Source: Ignavibacteria bacterium (lineage in GTDB: Bacteria; Bacteroidota; Ignavibacteria; Kapaibacteriales; UBA2268). From it: a DNA stretch of 64,000 bases. The stretch's first letter is position 1; every line of letters begins with the position of its first letter. The stretch covers positions 56,090-120,089 of the forward strand of contig JAERMQ010000021.1 of NCBI GenBank assembly GCA_016844745.1. Direction: 5' to 3'. Made by a program: the position numbers and the translations under genes. The notes under the pieces are model-generated. The model saw only the letters and a program-made list of their open reading frames with translations, was not told where the DNA came from and searched no databases. Below, one piece after another: positions 54,453-63,857 of the stretch.

Positions 54453-56771
54453 TTAATCTATTATAATAAATTTCAAAATTTCTGTCGTGCCGTTAAATGA
54501 TACTTTGCAGAAGTATTGACCTGCCGAAAGGTTGTTTAGTTCTATGTCATATTGTACGTTGCTGCCGGTTAAAAAAGCATTGTTGATTCTATCTACAACA
54601 TTGCCCATATAATCGAAAAGCTCGATTCTGACGTTATCTTCCTGCTTTAAATTGAATATTATAGTAAGCTTGTTATCGTTAATGATATTTCTTTTCAGAT
54701 AGACATCTTTATTGCGAAGTTGTTCTGTTGGCTCCGGCTCATCATCAACGGCGGTTAAATCGGAATAATCCCAGATAATTGAAGAAGCATCATCGGTACC
54801 GACGGCAAATAAATTCCTTTGATTTGCGAAGCAGGAACTAATATTTGAAGGAGGGCAAAAATCATAAATCCGAGCATTATTAAAGTAAATATCATAAGGG
54901 TAGCTGTAGTCGGATGACAATTTTTTATTTTTCTCAACATCCCAGACTTCAATTTTAGCGCTATCTCCGGCAAGAACGATATATTTATTATCTTTAGATA
55001 ATGCACAATATCTTGGATACTTAAAAGGAATATGTCTATAAATCGTATCTGCAGTTAGGTCAACAATATTTACTGATTCCCAAAATGGATAGACAAAATA
55101 TTTCCTGTCTTTGGAAAATGAAGTATTAAATGAACTTAAAAAATTATTTTCTTTACCCAAAATCCATATCTTCTGGTCAAAGTCATTGATTATTTTTGTT
55201 TTTTTATTAATTTTTGATAAAAAGCTCTGATGGTCATAATCCCTATAATTTACGACATAATAATATTGACCATCATAGCTTTCGATTAGGTTAAGTAATA
55301 TTTTATTCAGTTTAATTTGGTCAACTTCTTTTCCGGTATTAATATCCCAAACCCGGATAGTACTGTCAACGGAAACAGAAACAATATTTTTCCCATCTGC
55401 GGAGAAAATTGCCTTAGTAATAACCAATGAATGCCCTCTGAATTCACGAACGACAGAACTATCAGAAATTTTGTAAAGGTATATACTGTTTAATTTCGAC
55501 TTTTGGTCATTTGCAGGACCGGCAGTTATAAAATAATTATTATCAGATGAAAATTCAATAAATGGTTTATATAAATAATTTGAATTTTGAATGTTATTCT
55601 GCCTTGGGAAATATGCATTATTTTTTCTTATTTTATTATCTACATCAAAAAATTGATAATGATAGTATGTAGATGAAATGTCCCTTTCAATTGATATGAA
55701 ATATTTATCGTCAGGAGAGAAAGTTATATAATCAAGCGGCTTTGAATGGCTGATAATATTATTTTCAATTTGAAGTGTTTCATAATCAATCAAATTTGCA
55801 TAAGAACCATCATATTCTATGGCTAATGCTTTATTGCTATTAGTTAGAAATTTTAAATCGGTAATATTGAATAAATCCATTGGGGAATATTTACTTAAAT
55901 TATCAATTTCATATCTGCAAAGTCTATATCCGGCACCATTCTTGATATTTACAAATTCATCCATAAATAAATATTTCCCATCAGGAGAAATGAATAAACC
56001 ATCAGAGTGGTTTGAAATGGCATTAAATGTTTTGATAACATTAAGTGTGTTAATATCAATAACGAGAACTTCATTGGAAGTCCATATTTTTGCATAAATA
56101 GTATTTGTATTATTATTGATATCAAAATCAAGATAAGTATTAGGCGGATATATATTTTTTTTGATTAAAGTTTTTCCGGTCTTCATATCAATAACAGAAA
56201 AAATACCATTGTTGGCTGAGTAAATTATTAACTTTGTTTTATCACTATTAATTAATGTTTCATAATAGTTAGAATCAGGATTTTCAAATTTTATCTCTTT
56301 TTTTAGGTTATTATTTAAAAAATCGACATACCTGATAAAATTTGGTCTTATATCAATAACCTGGTCATTTGAATTATTGTCGATGAGCAATTGACCATAA
56401 ACCAAATTTGTTTTGGAATATCGAGAAATTAATTTTCCTTCGGGTATTAGATAAACCAATCCGTTATCGGTTATTAGATTTTTGCTGTCATTCGAAATTG
56501 CAAAATTATAGCATGGTTTTCTTAAATTTTGGTCTTTGGAATCACCTTCAAATCCATTATCAAGAGAATTTACCATATTTCCGGATGCAATATCAAATAT
56601 TTTTATAGTAGCATCTTTGCCGGCAGTTATGAAATACTTGTTATCTGGAGTAATTTCTGATTTGTTAATGGGATTTGAAATCCAACTCTTATGTCCTCCC
56701 TGGCACCAGAAGGGTTCCTTGGATAAAACTATAATTGGCATTAATAAGATTAAAAAAAATATTATTTTCAT
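54453..56771 (-). CDS. Secreted WD40-repeat protein with T9SS sorting domain
   Basis: This 772-residue protein has a signal peptide (1-17). WD40-type repeats occur throughout; examples are TPDNKYFITAGKDATIKIFD and the near-perfect FSADGKNIVSVSVDSTIRVW near residue 460. The tail, from about residue 700 (NKLTIIFNLKQEDNVRIEL to ILKFIIID), is a T9SS type A domain. The propellers probably make it a surface scaffold or binding protein. It is followed by the family D repeat and preceded by a terminator for the upstream gene, so it is expressed independently. Confidence 0.87.
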   Translation of the reverse strand: MKIIFFLILLMPIIVLSKEPFWCQGGHKSWISNPINKSEITPDNKYFITAGKDATIKIFDIASGNMVNSLDNGFEGDSKDQNLRKPCYNFAISNDSKNLITDNGLVYLIPEGKLISRYSKTNLVYGQLLIDNNSNDQVIDIRPNFIRYVDFLNNNLKKEIKFENPDSNYYETLINSDKTKLIIYSANNGIFSVIDMKTGKTLIKKNIYPPNTYLDFDINNNTNTIYAKIWTSNEVLVIDINTLNVIKTFNAISNHSDGLFISPDGKYLFMDEFVNIKNGAGYRLCRYEIDNLSKYSPMDLFNITDLKFLTNSNKALAIEYDGSYANLIDYETLQIENNIISHSKPLDYITFSPDDKYFISIERDISSTYYHYQFFDVDNKIRKNNAYFPRQNNIQNSNYLYKPFIEFSSDNNYFITAGPANDQKSKLNSIYLYKISDSSVVREFRGHSLVITKAIFSADGKNIVSVSVDSTIRVWDINTGKEVDQIKLNKILLNLIESYDGQYYYVVNYRDYDHQSFLSKINKKTKIINDFDQKIWILGKENNFLSSFNTSFSKDRKYFVYPFWESVNIVDLTADTIYRHIPFKYPRYCALSKDNKYIVLAGDSAKIEVWDVEKNKKLSSDYSYPYDIYFNNARIYDFCPPSNISSCFANQRNLFAVGTDDASSIIWDYSDLTAVDDEPEPTEQLRNKDVYLKRNIINDNKLTIIFNLKQEDNVRIELFDYMGNVVDRINNAFLTGSNVQYDIELNNLSAGQYFCKVSFNGTTEILKFIIID

Positions 56772-56798
56772 TGTTCATCCTTTATTATTATTAAAAAC

Positions 56799-56838
56799 TT
56801 TATATTCAGCATACCTTAAATAGTATGCTGAATATAAA
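56799..56838 (-). terminator. Perfect hairpin terminator after the 1,100-residue protein gene
   Basis: TTTATATTCAGCATAC (56799-56814) and its exact inverse (56823-56838) surround an eight-base loop 14 bases after the stop codon of the gene at 56852. T residues at the stem end and after it suit termination on the minus strand. Confidence 0.8.
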
Positions 56839-56851
56839 AGGAACTTTTTAT

Positions 56852-59800
56852 CTAATATAATAATATTTTAAAATCCATCCTTGCATTTTTACAACGAATA
56901 CCATAATCCTGAACTCGATATAATCTATTACAAGCCCAAAAATTCTTGGAAAGCATAAAATCATCCTGAGCACAACCAATATTATCATCATCATCTGACC
57001 AGTGTTTCATAAATTCAATGGCTATTGCAAGTAATGTTTGACCTATGGGATAATCCTTTAAAATAGTTGTATCAATTCTTTGTTCAAGTCTTGATAATAT
57101 TTCCGCAATAGTATCGACAGCATCACCTAAATCTTCATCAATAGCATTCCACCCACAATTTATATATATGGATGGTGATGTAATTTTTAGAGACATATAT
57201 TTATTGTAAAAATCACCTGAGTTATCCCAATTATGGTCATCTGGTGAGTCATACACACCTGTATTAGCAATTCTAAAACCAACTTTTTGTTGCGCTCCTG
57301 GTATATAAATGTCAACTTTATTTCGTTGTGTAACCATATTGGCAGCCCCTCCCCAAAATGATAAAAATTCTTCATTTGTCCAAGGCCATGAATCCATATT
57401 TTCATCTACATATAGTCTATAAGCTGTCATCTTAAATTCAGGTAATGCAGTCATTAAAGTAAAGTTATAACTTCTTATCAAGGGTTCACCTGTTGAAGAC
57501 CTTATACTGTTAATGTTATTTGCTAACTCAAATTTTAATTTGTTGTAATGACAGGTTTCCAGATTTTGAGAATTTTTTAAGGTCAATGTTACTTTGCAAT
57601 TTTCACAATTCCCATTATCCTCAACATCAACATTTACACCTTGCCTAAATGGATAGGATGTGAGACTTTCGCCATCAGGTCTAACCGTTATAACAGGATT
57701 TGTCGTTGGGTTATATTCTTGTAATTTAGAGTCAAAAACAAAATATTTATTGTAAAATGTAGATAAATCGACAGTTCTATCAAAAATGAACTTAATTGTT
57801 GCAGTCTTAAACATTTCCGGCATTCTATTTAATCTATATACGGTGTATGTATTCAATCCTACTACAATGTCTCCCATTGGTACATTATTATCAATTAGTG
57901 AATAATTTATCCATTGACCTAAAGTGTCTGGATTTTGAACCATAATTCCAATTAATTTGAAACCTGTTTTAAATGAATACCTGACGGTTATTGGATTATA
58001 CGAACCACTATTCATTGTTAATTTTAATGCCCGTAGGTGAGGTGAATCATCAGTTGGTCCACAAGTAAAATTAAGACTCCCGTCTTGGCAAACCCATTCA
58101 TCATAATCATAAGGAGCGTTTGCTTTTATATGTGGTTCGATTCTAATTTGAGAACCATAAACTATTTCATATTCTCGTTCATCCCAGGTTGTATGGTCTT
58201 CGGGTCCCCAAAAACTATAAAAAATGGTAGTATAATCAGGTTTTGTAACTGTTATCCAAGCTGTATTTTCAGTTGGCAATTGGGATAGATCTTCAGTAAT
58301 TCTTTGAACTTTTAAATATCTTTTTGCTTTTCTAACCAATACTACAATATAAGCATTACAATTATCATCTTGTTTGTAATTTAGATTGCAATTAGCATCA
58401 AGATTCTTGCCAATTTGTCCATGAGGTGACCTTACTCCCCCTGCACCAGAACCATCTTTGCTTACATACCATTTAATTATTTCGTATTGTTCTTTCATAT
58501 TTACTTTTAGTTCTATTTGGTATTGGTTATTCCCAGAAGAAAGTTCTTGCACGGCATTAGCTTCCTTTGAATTTGATTGATCTTGTATCAAATCTGGGTA
58601 ATAAGTTTCATTATTAAAAATAATGTTAATTGCACCATCTAATAGAGTTGCTACATCAGCCGGCGGATCTATACCCCCTTCTTCTTCAACATCATCCCAT
58701 TTGATTTTAACATGAAGTTGTATTGTCGGGCAATCCACCGCAGTAACACTTCCATGTGGTCGAAAATTGATTCCTCTTCCTGTATAGCTTCTGTTTATGC
58801 TATTTTCATTATTCACGGATATACAAGTTTGAGTGCTATTATTGATAGTCTGGTCATTGCTTTCCCAATATGAAAACACCTCTCCGGTATTCATTTCTAT
58901 ACATACTCTTGTTGTTGGCCTTCCGAATGCCGGTACTGTATACTTGCCATCGCCTAACGAATCAATAAAATCATAAACTTTGACACGTCCAATAGTATCT
59001 CCTGAGCCGTTTAGACAAGCAAAAGTTTTTATTGTATCCATTGGAATTATCTTAAATTGAGCAATGATATTCCTATCGAATAATTCATTGCAATCCAAAT
59101 TGATATTCAATCTTGAGAGAGAGTCATTTCCTATACTATTAGGATATTCGGGACAAAACCATCCATAAAAATAATATCCGTCTTTAATTTGAGGCACTTC
59201 AAAAGTCCAATTCTCTCCAGATGTTATATAATACATTTTGTTTCCCCCTAAAGGTCGGCAACTGGAAGGTAAGATACCATTACCCAATAATTGAGACAAT
59301 ACATTAACCTTAGCAACGCTCCTTACTGAAAAAGATTCGTATTTATCATAAAGAGTATCAGCAGTATAATTACTAAATGTCAATGACATTCCATAATCTT
59401 TGTTAGGAGTAAATGGATTTGTGGGAATAAAACCATAATTTAGACTATCAGAACTAATGAAGTAATTACCATCAATTTCATAATGAGTCGTAATTACTTT
59501 TCCAGTATCATCAATTGAAAATTCGACTGAATCGATTGTAAATAATTTATTATTTTCAATATCAAAATTTAGCAAAGGTATGTTAAAAGTAAGAAGGATT
59601 GTGTCGTTACAAAATACTCCGCCTACTTTATTTATTGTATTCCCTGTTATTCCGATAGGTGGCAGTTGTGTTGTGAATAGGTTTGTGATTAAAGTATCAA
59701 TTATAATTGTATCCTGAGTTGAAGGGTCAAAAATCCTCAAACCTTTTATTGAAATTCCATAGGTTTCGTTGTACAATAAATATTGGTTGCTTTGGAATTT

Positions 59801-60154
59801 AAAGTGTGCAGAATCGTCAATTGTGCTATAACCCCTTCCACCAAGAATTTTAGCAATGTATAAACTGCTATCGGTTTGGTTGTATAATGACATTGGGAAG
59901 AAATCAATTTGTGCGCGGAATAATCTCGAGTTTGTAGAGTCGTAGACAGTTGAATCTCTAATTACATTAAACGGGATACTACTTGTATCGATGTGGTAGT
60001 TGTTTGTAATAGCTACCTGAACCTCCGGGTCTTTGGTTATATTTACCGAACCATATTCCGGGAAATTGATTTGGACGCCTTGCGAGTAGGCTGCTGGGAT
60101 TCTACCTAATAGTAAAATAGCCGTCATAAGCAATAATGAACGAAAGTTTTTCAT
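56852..60154 (-). CDS. Large secreted multi-domain protein of unknown function
   Basis: This 1,100-residue protein has a signal peptide (1-24, ending AYSQ). It is beta-rich, with an SbsA-type Ig-like segment near 160-270 (TLLTFNIPLL style strands, TPNKDYGMSLTF), a GYYFYGWFCPEYP segment like Listeria-Bacteroides repeat units, and a second Ig-like part near 780-900. It has many paired cysteines in the second half (CENCKVTL, CNLNYKQDDNCNAY). The C-terminus lacks a recognisable T9SS domain, unlike its neighbours. It may be released or anchored by another means. No enzymatic motif was found. Confidence 0.7.
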   Translation of the reverse strand: MKNFRSLLLMTAILLLGRIPAAYSQGVQINFPEYGSVNITKDPEVQVAITNNYHIDTSSIPFNVIRDSTVYDSTNSRLFRAQIDFFPMSLYNQTDSSLYIAKILGGRGYSTIDDSAHFKFQSNQYLLYNETYGISIKGLRIFDPSTQDTIIIDTLITNLFTTQLPPIGITGNTINKVGGVFCNDTILLTFNIPLLNFDIENNKLFTIDSVEFSIDDTGKVITTHYEIDGNYFISSDSLNYGFIPTNPFTPNKDYGMSLTFSNYTADTLYDKYESFSVRSVAKVNVLSQLLGNGILPSSCRPLGGNKMYYITSGENWTFEVPQIKDGYYFYGWFCPEYPNSIGNDSLSRLNINLDCNELFDRNIIAQFKIIPMDTIKTFACLNGSGDTIGRVKVYDFIDSLGDGKYTVPAFGRPTTRVCIEMNTGEVFSYWESNDQTINNSTQTCISVNNENSINRSYTGRGINFRPHGSVTAVDCPTIQLHVKIKWDDVEEEGGIDPPADVATLLDGAINIIFNNETYYPDLIQDQSNSKEANAVQELSSGNNQYQIELKVNMKEQYEIIKWYVSKDGSGAGGVRSPHGQIGKNLDANCNLNYKQDDNCNAYIVVLVRKAKRYLKVQRITEDLSQLPTENTAWITVTKPDYTTIFYSFWGPEDHTTWDEREYEIVYGSQIRIEPHIKANAPYDYDEWVCQDGSLNFTCGPTDDSPHLRALKLTMNSGSYNPITVRYSFKTGFKLIGIMVQNPDTLGQWINYSLIDNNVPMGDIVVGLNTYTVYRLNRMPEMFKTATIKFIFDRTVDLSTFYNKYFVFDSKLQEYNPTTNPVITVRPDGESLTSYPFRQGVNVDVEDNGNCENCKVTLTLKNSQNLETCHYNKLKFELANNINSIRSSTGEPLIRSYNFTLMTALPEFKMTAYRLYVDENMDSWPWTNEEFLSFWGGAANMVTQRNKVDIYIPGAQQKVGFRIANTGVYDSPDDHNWDNSGDFYNKYMSLKITSPSIYINCGWNAIDEDLGDAVDTIAEILSRLEQRIDTTILKDYPIGQTLLAIAIEFMKHWSDDDDNIGCAQDDFMLSKNFWACNRLYRVQDYGIRCKNARMDFKILLY

Positions 60155-60213
60155 TTTATTTCCTTAATAATTAATAAAAGCAATATTTGAATTTCAGCGA
60201 AAAAATCCCTATA

Positions 60214-60312
60214 TTGCAAACGCAAAACGCGTTTGCAAAAACAAAACCTTGCGGATCGGCACCTTAGCCAGCGCCGGTTCGCTTTTTTTATCAAATTAGG
60301 AAAAAGCGAACC
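60214..60312. promoter_or_regulatory. Two hairpins upstream of the 1,100-residue protein gene
   Basis: TTGCAAACGC/GCGTTTGCAA (60214-60238, AAAAC loop) and GGTTCGCTTTTT/AAAAAGCGAACC (60276-60312) lie 60 and 120 bases before the start of the minus-strand gene. They may be a leader structure or, on the minus strand, a terminator for something upstream. The rest of 60155-60786 is AT-rich without a gene. Confidence 0.5.
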
Positions 60313-60384
60313 AAAACCTTTTCTATTTTCGGTTAAATTGGTAATTTTAGCATCTTTTTGCCTCCTCCCTTAAATTTTATGTCA

Positions 60385-60475
60385 AGTGAAAAATTTTAGT
60401 GAAAAATTTTAGTGAAAAATTTTAGTGAAAAATTTTAGTGAAAAATTTTAGTGAAAAATTTTAGTGAAAAATTTT
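60385..60475. repeat. 13-base tandem repeat, seven exact units
   Basis: Seven identical AGTGAAAAATTTT units run from 60385 to 60475, then AGTGC. It lies in the divergent gap before the MoxR gene. Confidence 0.95.
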
Positions 60476-60786
60476 AGTGCTGGCTAAATAAATTTTAATA
60501 ATTTTTAATTTATATTCGAAAACTATCCGAACACTATCACTTCACAAAATGCAAATTAATCATTAAAACAATACGATGCAAATATTTTTTATTTTTTTTC
60601 AAATATATTTTTCTACCTCCAAAACAAGTCCTATTCAACATTTTGAGTATTACTTCTTTTCAATCAAAAAAAATATCAACGCTAAAGTCTCTAATTCAAA
60701 AACTTTTCGTACTTATAGAATAATTTAAAATCTTGACATAACCAACACGTCTAATGGGAAAATTTTATTACACTTTTAAGTTTGAA

Positions 60787-61776
60787 ATGAAAGATAATCG
60801 CTCAGACATTGAAAAAATAGAACAATTATCGGTTACTATAAAAAAAGTACGCAAGGAAATCGGTAAAGTCATTATCGGACAAGATGATATTATAAACCAG
60901 TTAATAACCGCACTGTTTGCCAAAGGTCATTGCCTTTTGATTGGGGTACCGGGCTTGGCTAAAACACTGCTTATCAGCACGATTGCACGCGCTCTCGATT
61001 TGAAATTCAGCCGCATCCAATTCACTCCCGACCTCATGCCCGGCGATATCACAGGCACAGAAGTGATTGAAGAAAATGTTTCAACCGGACAGAAGCTATT
61101 CCGCTTTATTAAAGGTCCGATTTTTTCCAATATAGTATTAGCCGACGAAATAAATCGAACACCGCCAAAGACGCAATCCGCCTTACTCGAAGCTATGCAG
61201 GAGCATGAAGTAACCGCGTCGGGTACGACATATAAATTGCAGGAACCATTTTTCGTTCTCGCTACGCAAAATCCAATCGAGCAGGAAGGCACTTATCCAT
61301 TACCTGAAGCTCAGTTGGACAGGTTCATGTACAATATCTGGCTCGATTATCCCTCAAAAGACGAGGAAATGGAAATCGTGCGAACTACCACTGCAGACTA
61401 CGTCCCCCAAATCGAAAAGGTAGTCAATGGAGAAGAGATTATATTATTGCAGGATTTAATCAGGCGAGTGCCGGTTGCAGATAATGTCGTTGAATTTGCA
61501 GTTAATTTAGCCCGCGCTACCAGACCTTCGAACGGCGCTGCCCAGGTAATTAAAGATTTCATAAGTTATGGCGCAGGACCACGTGCCTCGCAATACCTGA
61601 TATTAGGCGCTAAATCACGCGCAGCATTGCAAGGCAGATATACTCCCGATATTGATGATATTCGTGCTGTGGCTTCGCCAGTATTACGCCATAGAATGGT
61701 AACCAATTTCAATGCGGAAGCCGAAAACGTCGAGCCGACGGATATAGTTTCTAAACTTTTAGAGACGGCAAAATAA
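60787..61776 (+). CDS. MoxR-family AAA+ ATPase
   Basis: This 330-residue cytoplasmic ATPase has Walker A GVPGLAKT (53-60), Walker B VLADEINR (117-124), RTPPKTQSALLEAMQE, and LATQNPIEQEGTYPLPEAQ with sensor 1. MoxR ATPases usually act as chaperones with vWA-domain partners encoded next to them, but here no vWA, DUF58 or BatA gene follows, only repeats. ATG 60787 matches the family start; ATG 60754 would add 11 non-conserved residues. Neither has a clear ribosome site. Confidence 0.92.
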   Translation: MKDNRSDIEKIEQLSVTIKKVRKEIGKVIIGQDDIINQLITALFAKGHCLLIGVPGLAKTLLISTIARALDLKFSRIQFTPDLMPGDITGTEVIEENVSTGQKLFRFIKGPIFSNIVLADEINRTPPKTQSALLEAMQEHEVTASGTTYKLQEPFFVLATQNPIEQEGTYPLPEAQLDRFMYNIWLDYPSKDEEMEIVRTTTADYVPQIEKVVNGEEIILLQDLIRRVPVADNVVEFAVNLARATRPSNGAAQVIKDFISYGAGPRASQYLILGAKSRAALQGRYTPDIDDIRAVASPVLRHRMVTNFNAEAENVEPTDIVSKLLETAK

Positions 61777-61781
61777 TGGAT

Positions 61782-61952
61782 AATTCTGAATTCTGAATTC
61801 TGAATTCTGAATTCTGAATTCTGAATTCTGAATTCTGAATTATTAGTTTAATTATAAATCCTAAAATCTTAAAATCTTATAAATCCTAATTCAGACAAAA
61901 TGAATTCTGAATTATTAGTTTAATTATAAATCCTATAAATCCTAATTCAGAC
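61782..61952. repeat. AATTCTG heptamer array and two GTCTGAAC-family pieces
   Basis: About eight AATTCTG heptamers start just after the MoxR stop (61782-61840), followed by two copies of a block ending ATAAATCCTAATTCAGAC (about 61860-61897 and 61925-61952). The heptamer is the inverse of the AATTCAG array at 43086. The rest of the 330-base gap is AT-rich, with TTAACAATTGACAATTAAC at 61970. Confidence 0.85.
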
Positions 61953-62106
61953 AATTTTTCATTGATAATTAACAATTGACAATTAACAATTATTTTTTAT
62001 ATCTCATAATCACTTTATTCTTGCGAAAAATTCATAATTTTGTAGCTGTATAAATTTAGATTTAATGAATTAGAATTATTAGCTAAAAATAAATGTTCGG
62101 AATAAG

Positions 62107-62907
62107 ATGAGTCAAAGTACCTACAACGCTACCGTAATCGGGAAAATAATGATTACACCGGATTTAATGATACTCAGAGTACGAACCGATGAACCGAGAA
62201 AAGAATTTCAGGCAGGTCAGTTTACAGCAATAGGCTTACTTGCCGGAGAGTCCCGCTCTCAAAATTCAGTTCTTCCCATCGACCAGTTACCGCCGGAGAA
62301 ATTAATCAAGCGCCCTTATTCAATTGCTTCGGCAGTCAAGGAAACCCAGGATTTCGAATTTTATATTAGTCAGGTTAAGTCCGGGCAGTTGACCCCGCGC
62401 CTCTTTAATTTGAATCAGGGCAACCGTATTTGGTTAGATACCAGAATACTCGGATTTTTCTCCCTTAAGCAAACTCCTGAGGATTGTAATATAGCTATGA
62501 TAGCAACCGGAACGGGATTAGCGCCGTTTATAAGTTTCCTGCGTTCTCATATTGCCGAGCATAAGGATACAAAGGTTGCAATTATTCACGGAGCAGCCTA
62601 TCCCTGGGACCTCGGCTATTTAAGTGAATTAAGATTTATCGACAGCTTGTTTTCGAATTTTTATTATTACCCGACTTTACTTCGATATGATAGCTCCTGG
62701 AACGGGCTGCATGGTTACATAGAAGAGCATCTGGAGAGCGGTTTGCTTGAAAAGGAAGTTGGTCTGGAAATATCCCCCGATAAAACACACTTCTATTTAT
62801 GCGGTAATCCCAAGATGATTGATTCAGTATCCGGCTATCTCCTGAAACGAAATTATACAAGACATTCAAATAAGACACCTGGCGCTTTGCATATTGAGGA
62901 GTATTAG
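62107..62907 (+). CDS. fpr: Ferredoxin-NADP(+) reductase-like flavoprotein
   Basis: This 266-residue protein has the two-domain FNR fold: FAD-binding RPYSIAS (69-75), preceded by FQAGQFTAIG, and an NAD(P) domain with MIATGTGLAPFISFL (131-145) and FYLCGNPKMI near the C-terminus. It should pass electrons between NADPH and ferredoxin or flavodoxin. It lacks an Fe-S domain, so it is the simple form. Length is close to E. coli Fpr (248). It stands alone between repeat-rich gaps. Confidence 0.88.
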   Translation: MSQSTYNATVIGKIMITPDLMILRVRTDEPRKEFQAGQFTAIGLLAGESRSQNSVLPIDQLPPEKLIKRPYSIASAVKETQDFEFYISQVKSGQLTPRLFNLNQGNRIWLDTRILGFFSLKQTPEDCNIAMIATGTGLAPFISFLRSHIAEHKDTKVAIIHGAAYPWDLGYLSELRFIDSLFSNFYYYPTLLRYDSSWNGLHGYIEEHLESGLLEKEVGLEISPDKTHFYLCGNPKMIDSVSGYLLKRNYTRHSNKTPGALHIEEY

Positions 62908-62985
62908 AAATTAAGAATTAAGAATTAAGAATTTATAGTTTGTTTTCCAAAGTCCGGATTAAAATAAAATCGACTTTTATTAAAA

Positions 62986-63094
62986 GGTGGTTCTAAATAT
63001 TCAATTTTGTCATTCCCACGAAAGCGGGAATCCACTCCCAGAGCGACTTAATGGATTCCCGATTTCGCTGGAATGACAATTTTTAGAACTACCC
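62986..63094. repeat. GTCATTC palindromic element (family E, full copy)
   Basis: GGTGGTTCTAAATATTCAAT and GTCATTCCCACGAAAGCGGG are mirrored, imperfectly, by TTTCGCTGGAATGACAA and TTTTTAGAACTACCC around a CCACTCCCAGAGCGACTTAA centre. It explains the half element next to the IS at 21886. Confidence 0.88.
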
Positions 63095-63167
63095 TAAATA
63101 TATTTTACAATTTTTAGATGAGTTAAATTCTAATATACGTTTATTGACTTTATCAACTTGGTTCTGC

Positions 63168-63857
63168 TCATTTCCTTATTCTTCTATAAAAAACAAAATT
63201 ATTTATTACCGTGTCCTTAACGAAATCATTCTTTAAAATATTATTAAATATAGGTATTTGTATTATCCGTTCATATGACGTTTCTGTATATCCGGTAATA
63301 CCCGGAGTATTATCATCATTTTGAATTAGGATTGTTTCAGCAGAATTAATTTCATTTATGGCATCCTTTATCCATTCATTAATGTTACAAGATGACAGTA
63401 TAAAAACGGATTGAGGAAATTTAGAATAGTACCTGTCTTTATTCAAATAATTAATATAAGTTCCGCCCGTGCCAATAACTTTGTAGTTTTGTTTATCAAT
63501 GCCTTTTGATTTCATAAACCTTGAAATATTCATATATGAATTTCTCTTACTACTTTCTCCTTTATCGGTATAGAACTCATTGTATTTAATTTTATTAACT
63601 AAAAAATAGTAGGAAGGGTATAAATGATAAATAAATCGGTATATATTAGAGAAGAAGATAATAAAAATAATTATTGCCAACTTGATAATTTTATTATTGG
63701 TATTAGAGCTTGTATCATTGAAATAATTTTTGAATATTTCATAAAATCCAAAAGCAGAAAATATGGTTAAAATAGGAGCAATTCTGAAAAAATGTAAAGC
63801 CCAAAATTTTCTTTCTAAAATAATACTAAGAAATAAACAAGTAAATAATGCCAGCAA
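63168..63857 (-). pseudogene. C-terminal part of a multi-helix membrane protein with broken 5' end
   Basis: The frame encodes two to three membrane helices (starting LLALFTCLFLSIIL, then RIAPILTIFSAFGFYEIF) and a soluble domain of about 150 residues that ends the protein, the pattern of the C-terminal portion of PMT/ArnT-like glycosyltransferases. The reading frame is open back to 63908 only, with no ATG, and meets a stop at 63909-63911; TTG 63857 is the only candidate start. Another frame upstream stays open for at least 20 codons, so a frameshift near 63880 could have split the gene. It may be the end of a longer gene beyond the window. Confidence 0.5.

Noticed and set aside
60385..60475. 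CRISPR array or replication iterons
   Set aside because: The units are head-to-tail without spacers and only 13 bases long; no cas genes, dnaA or rep gene lies nearby.
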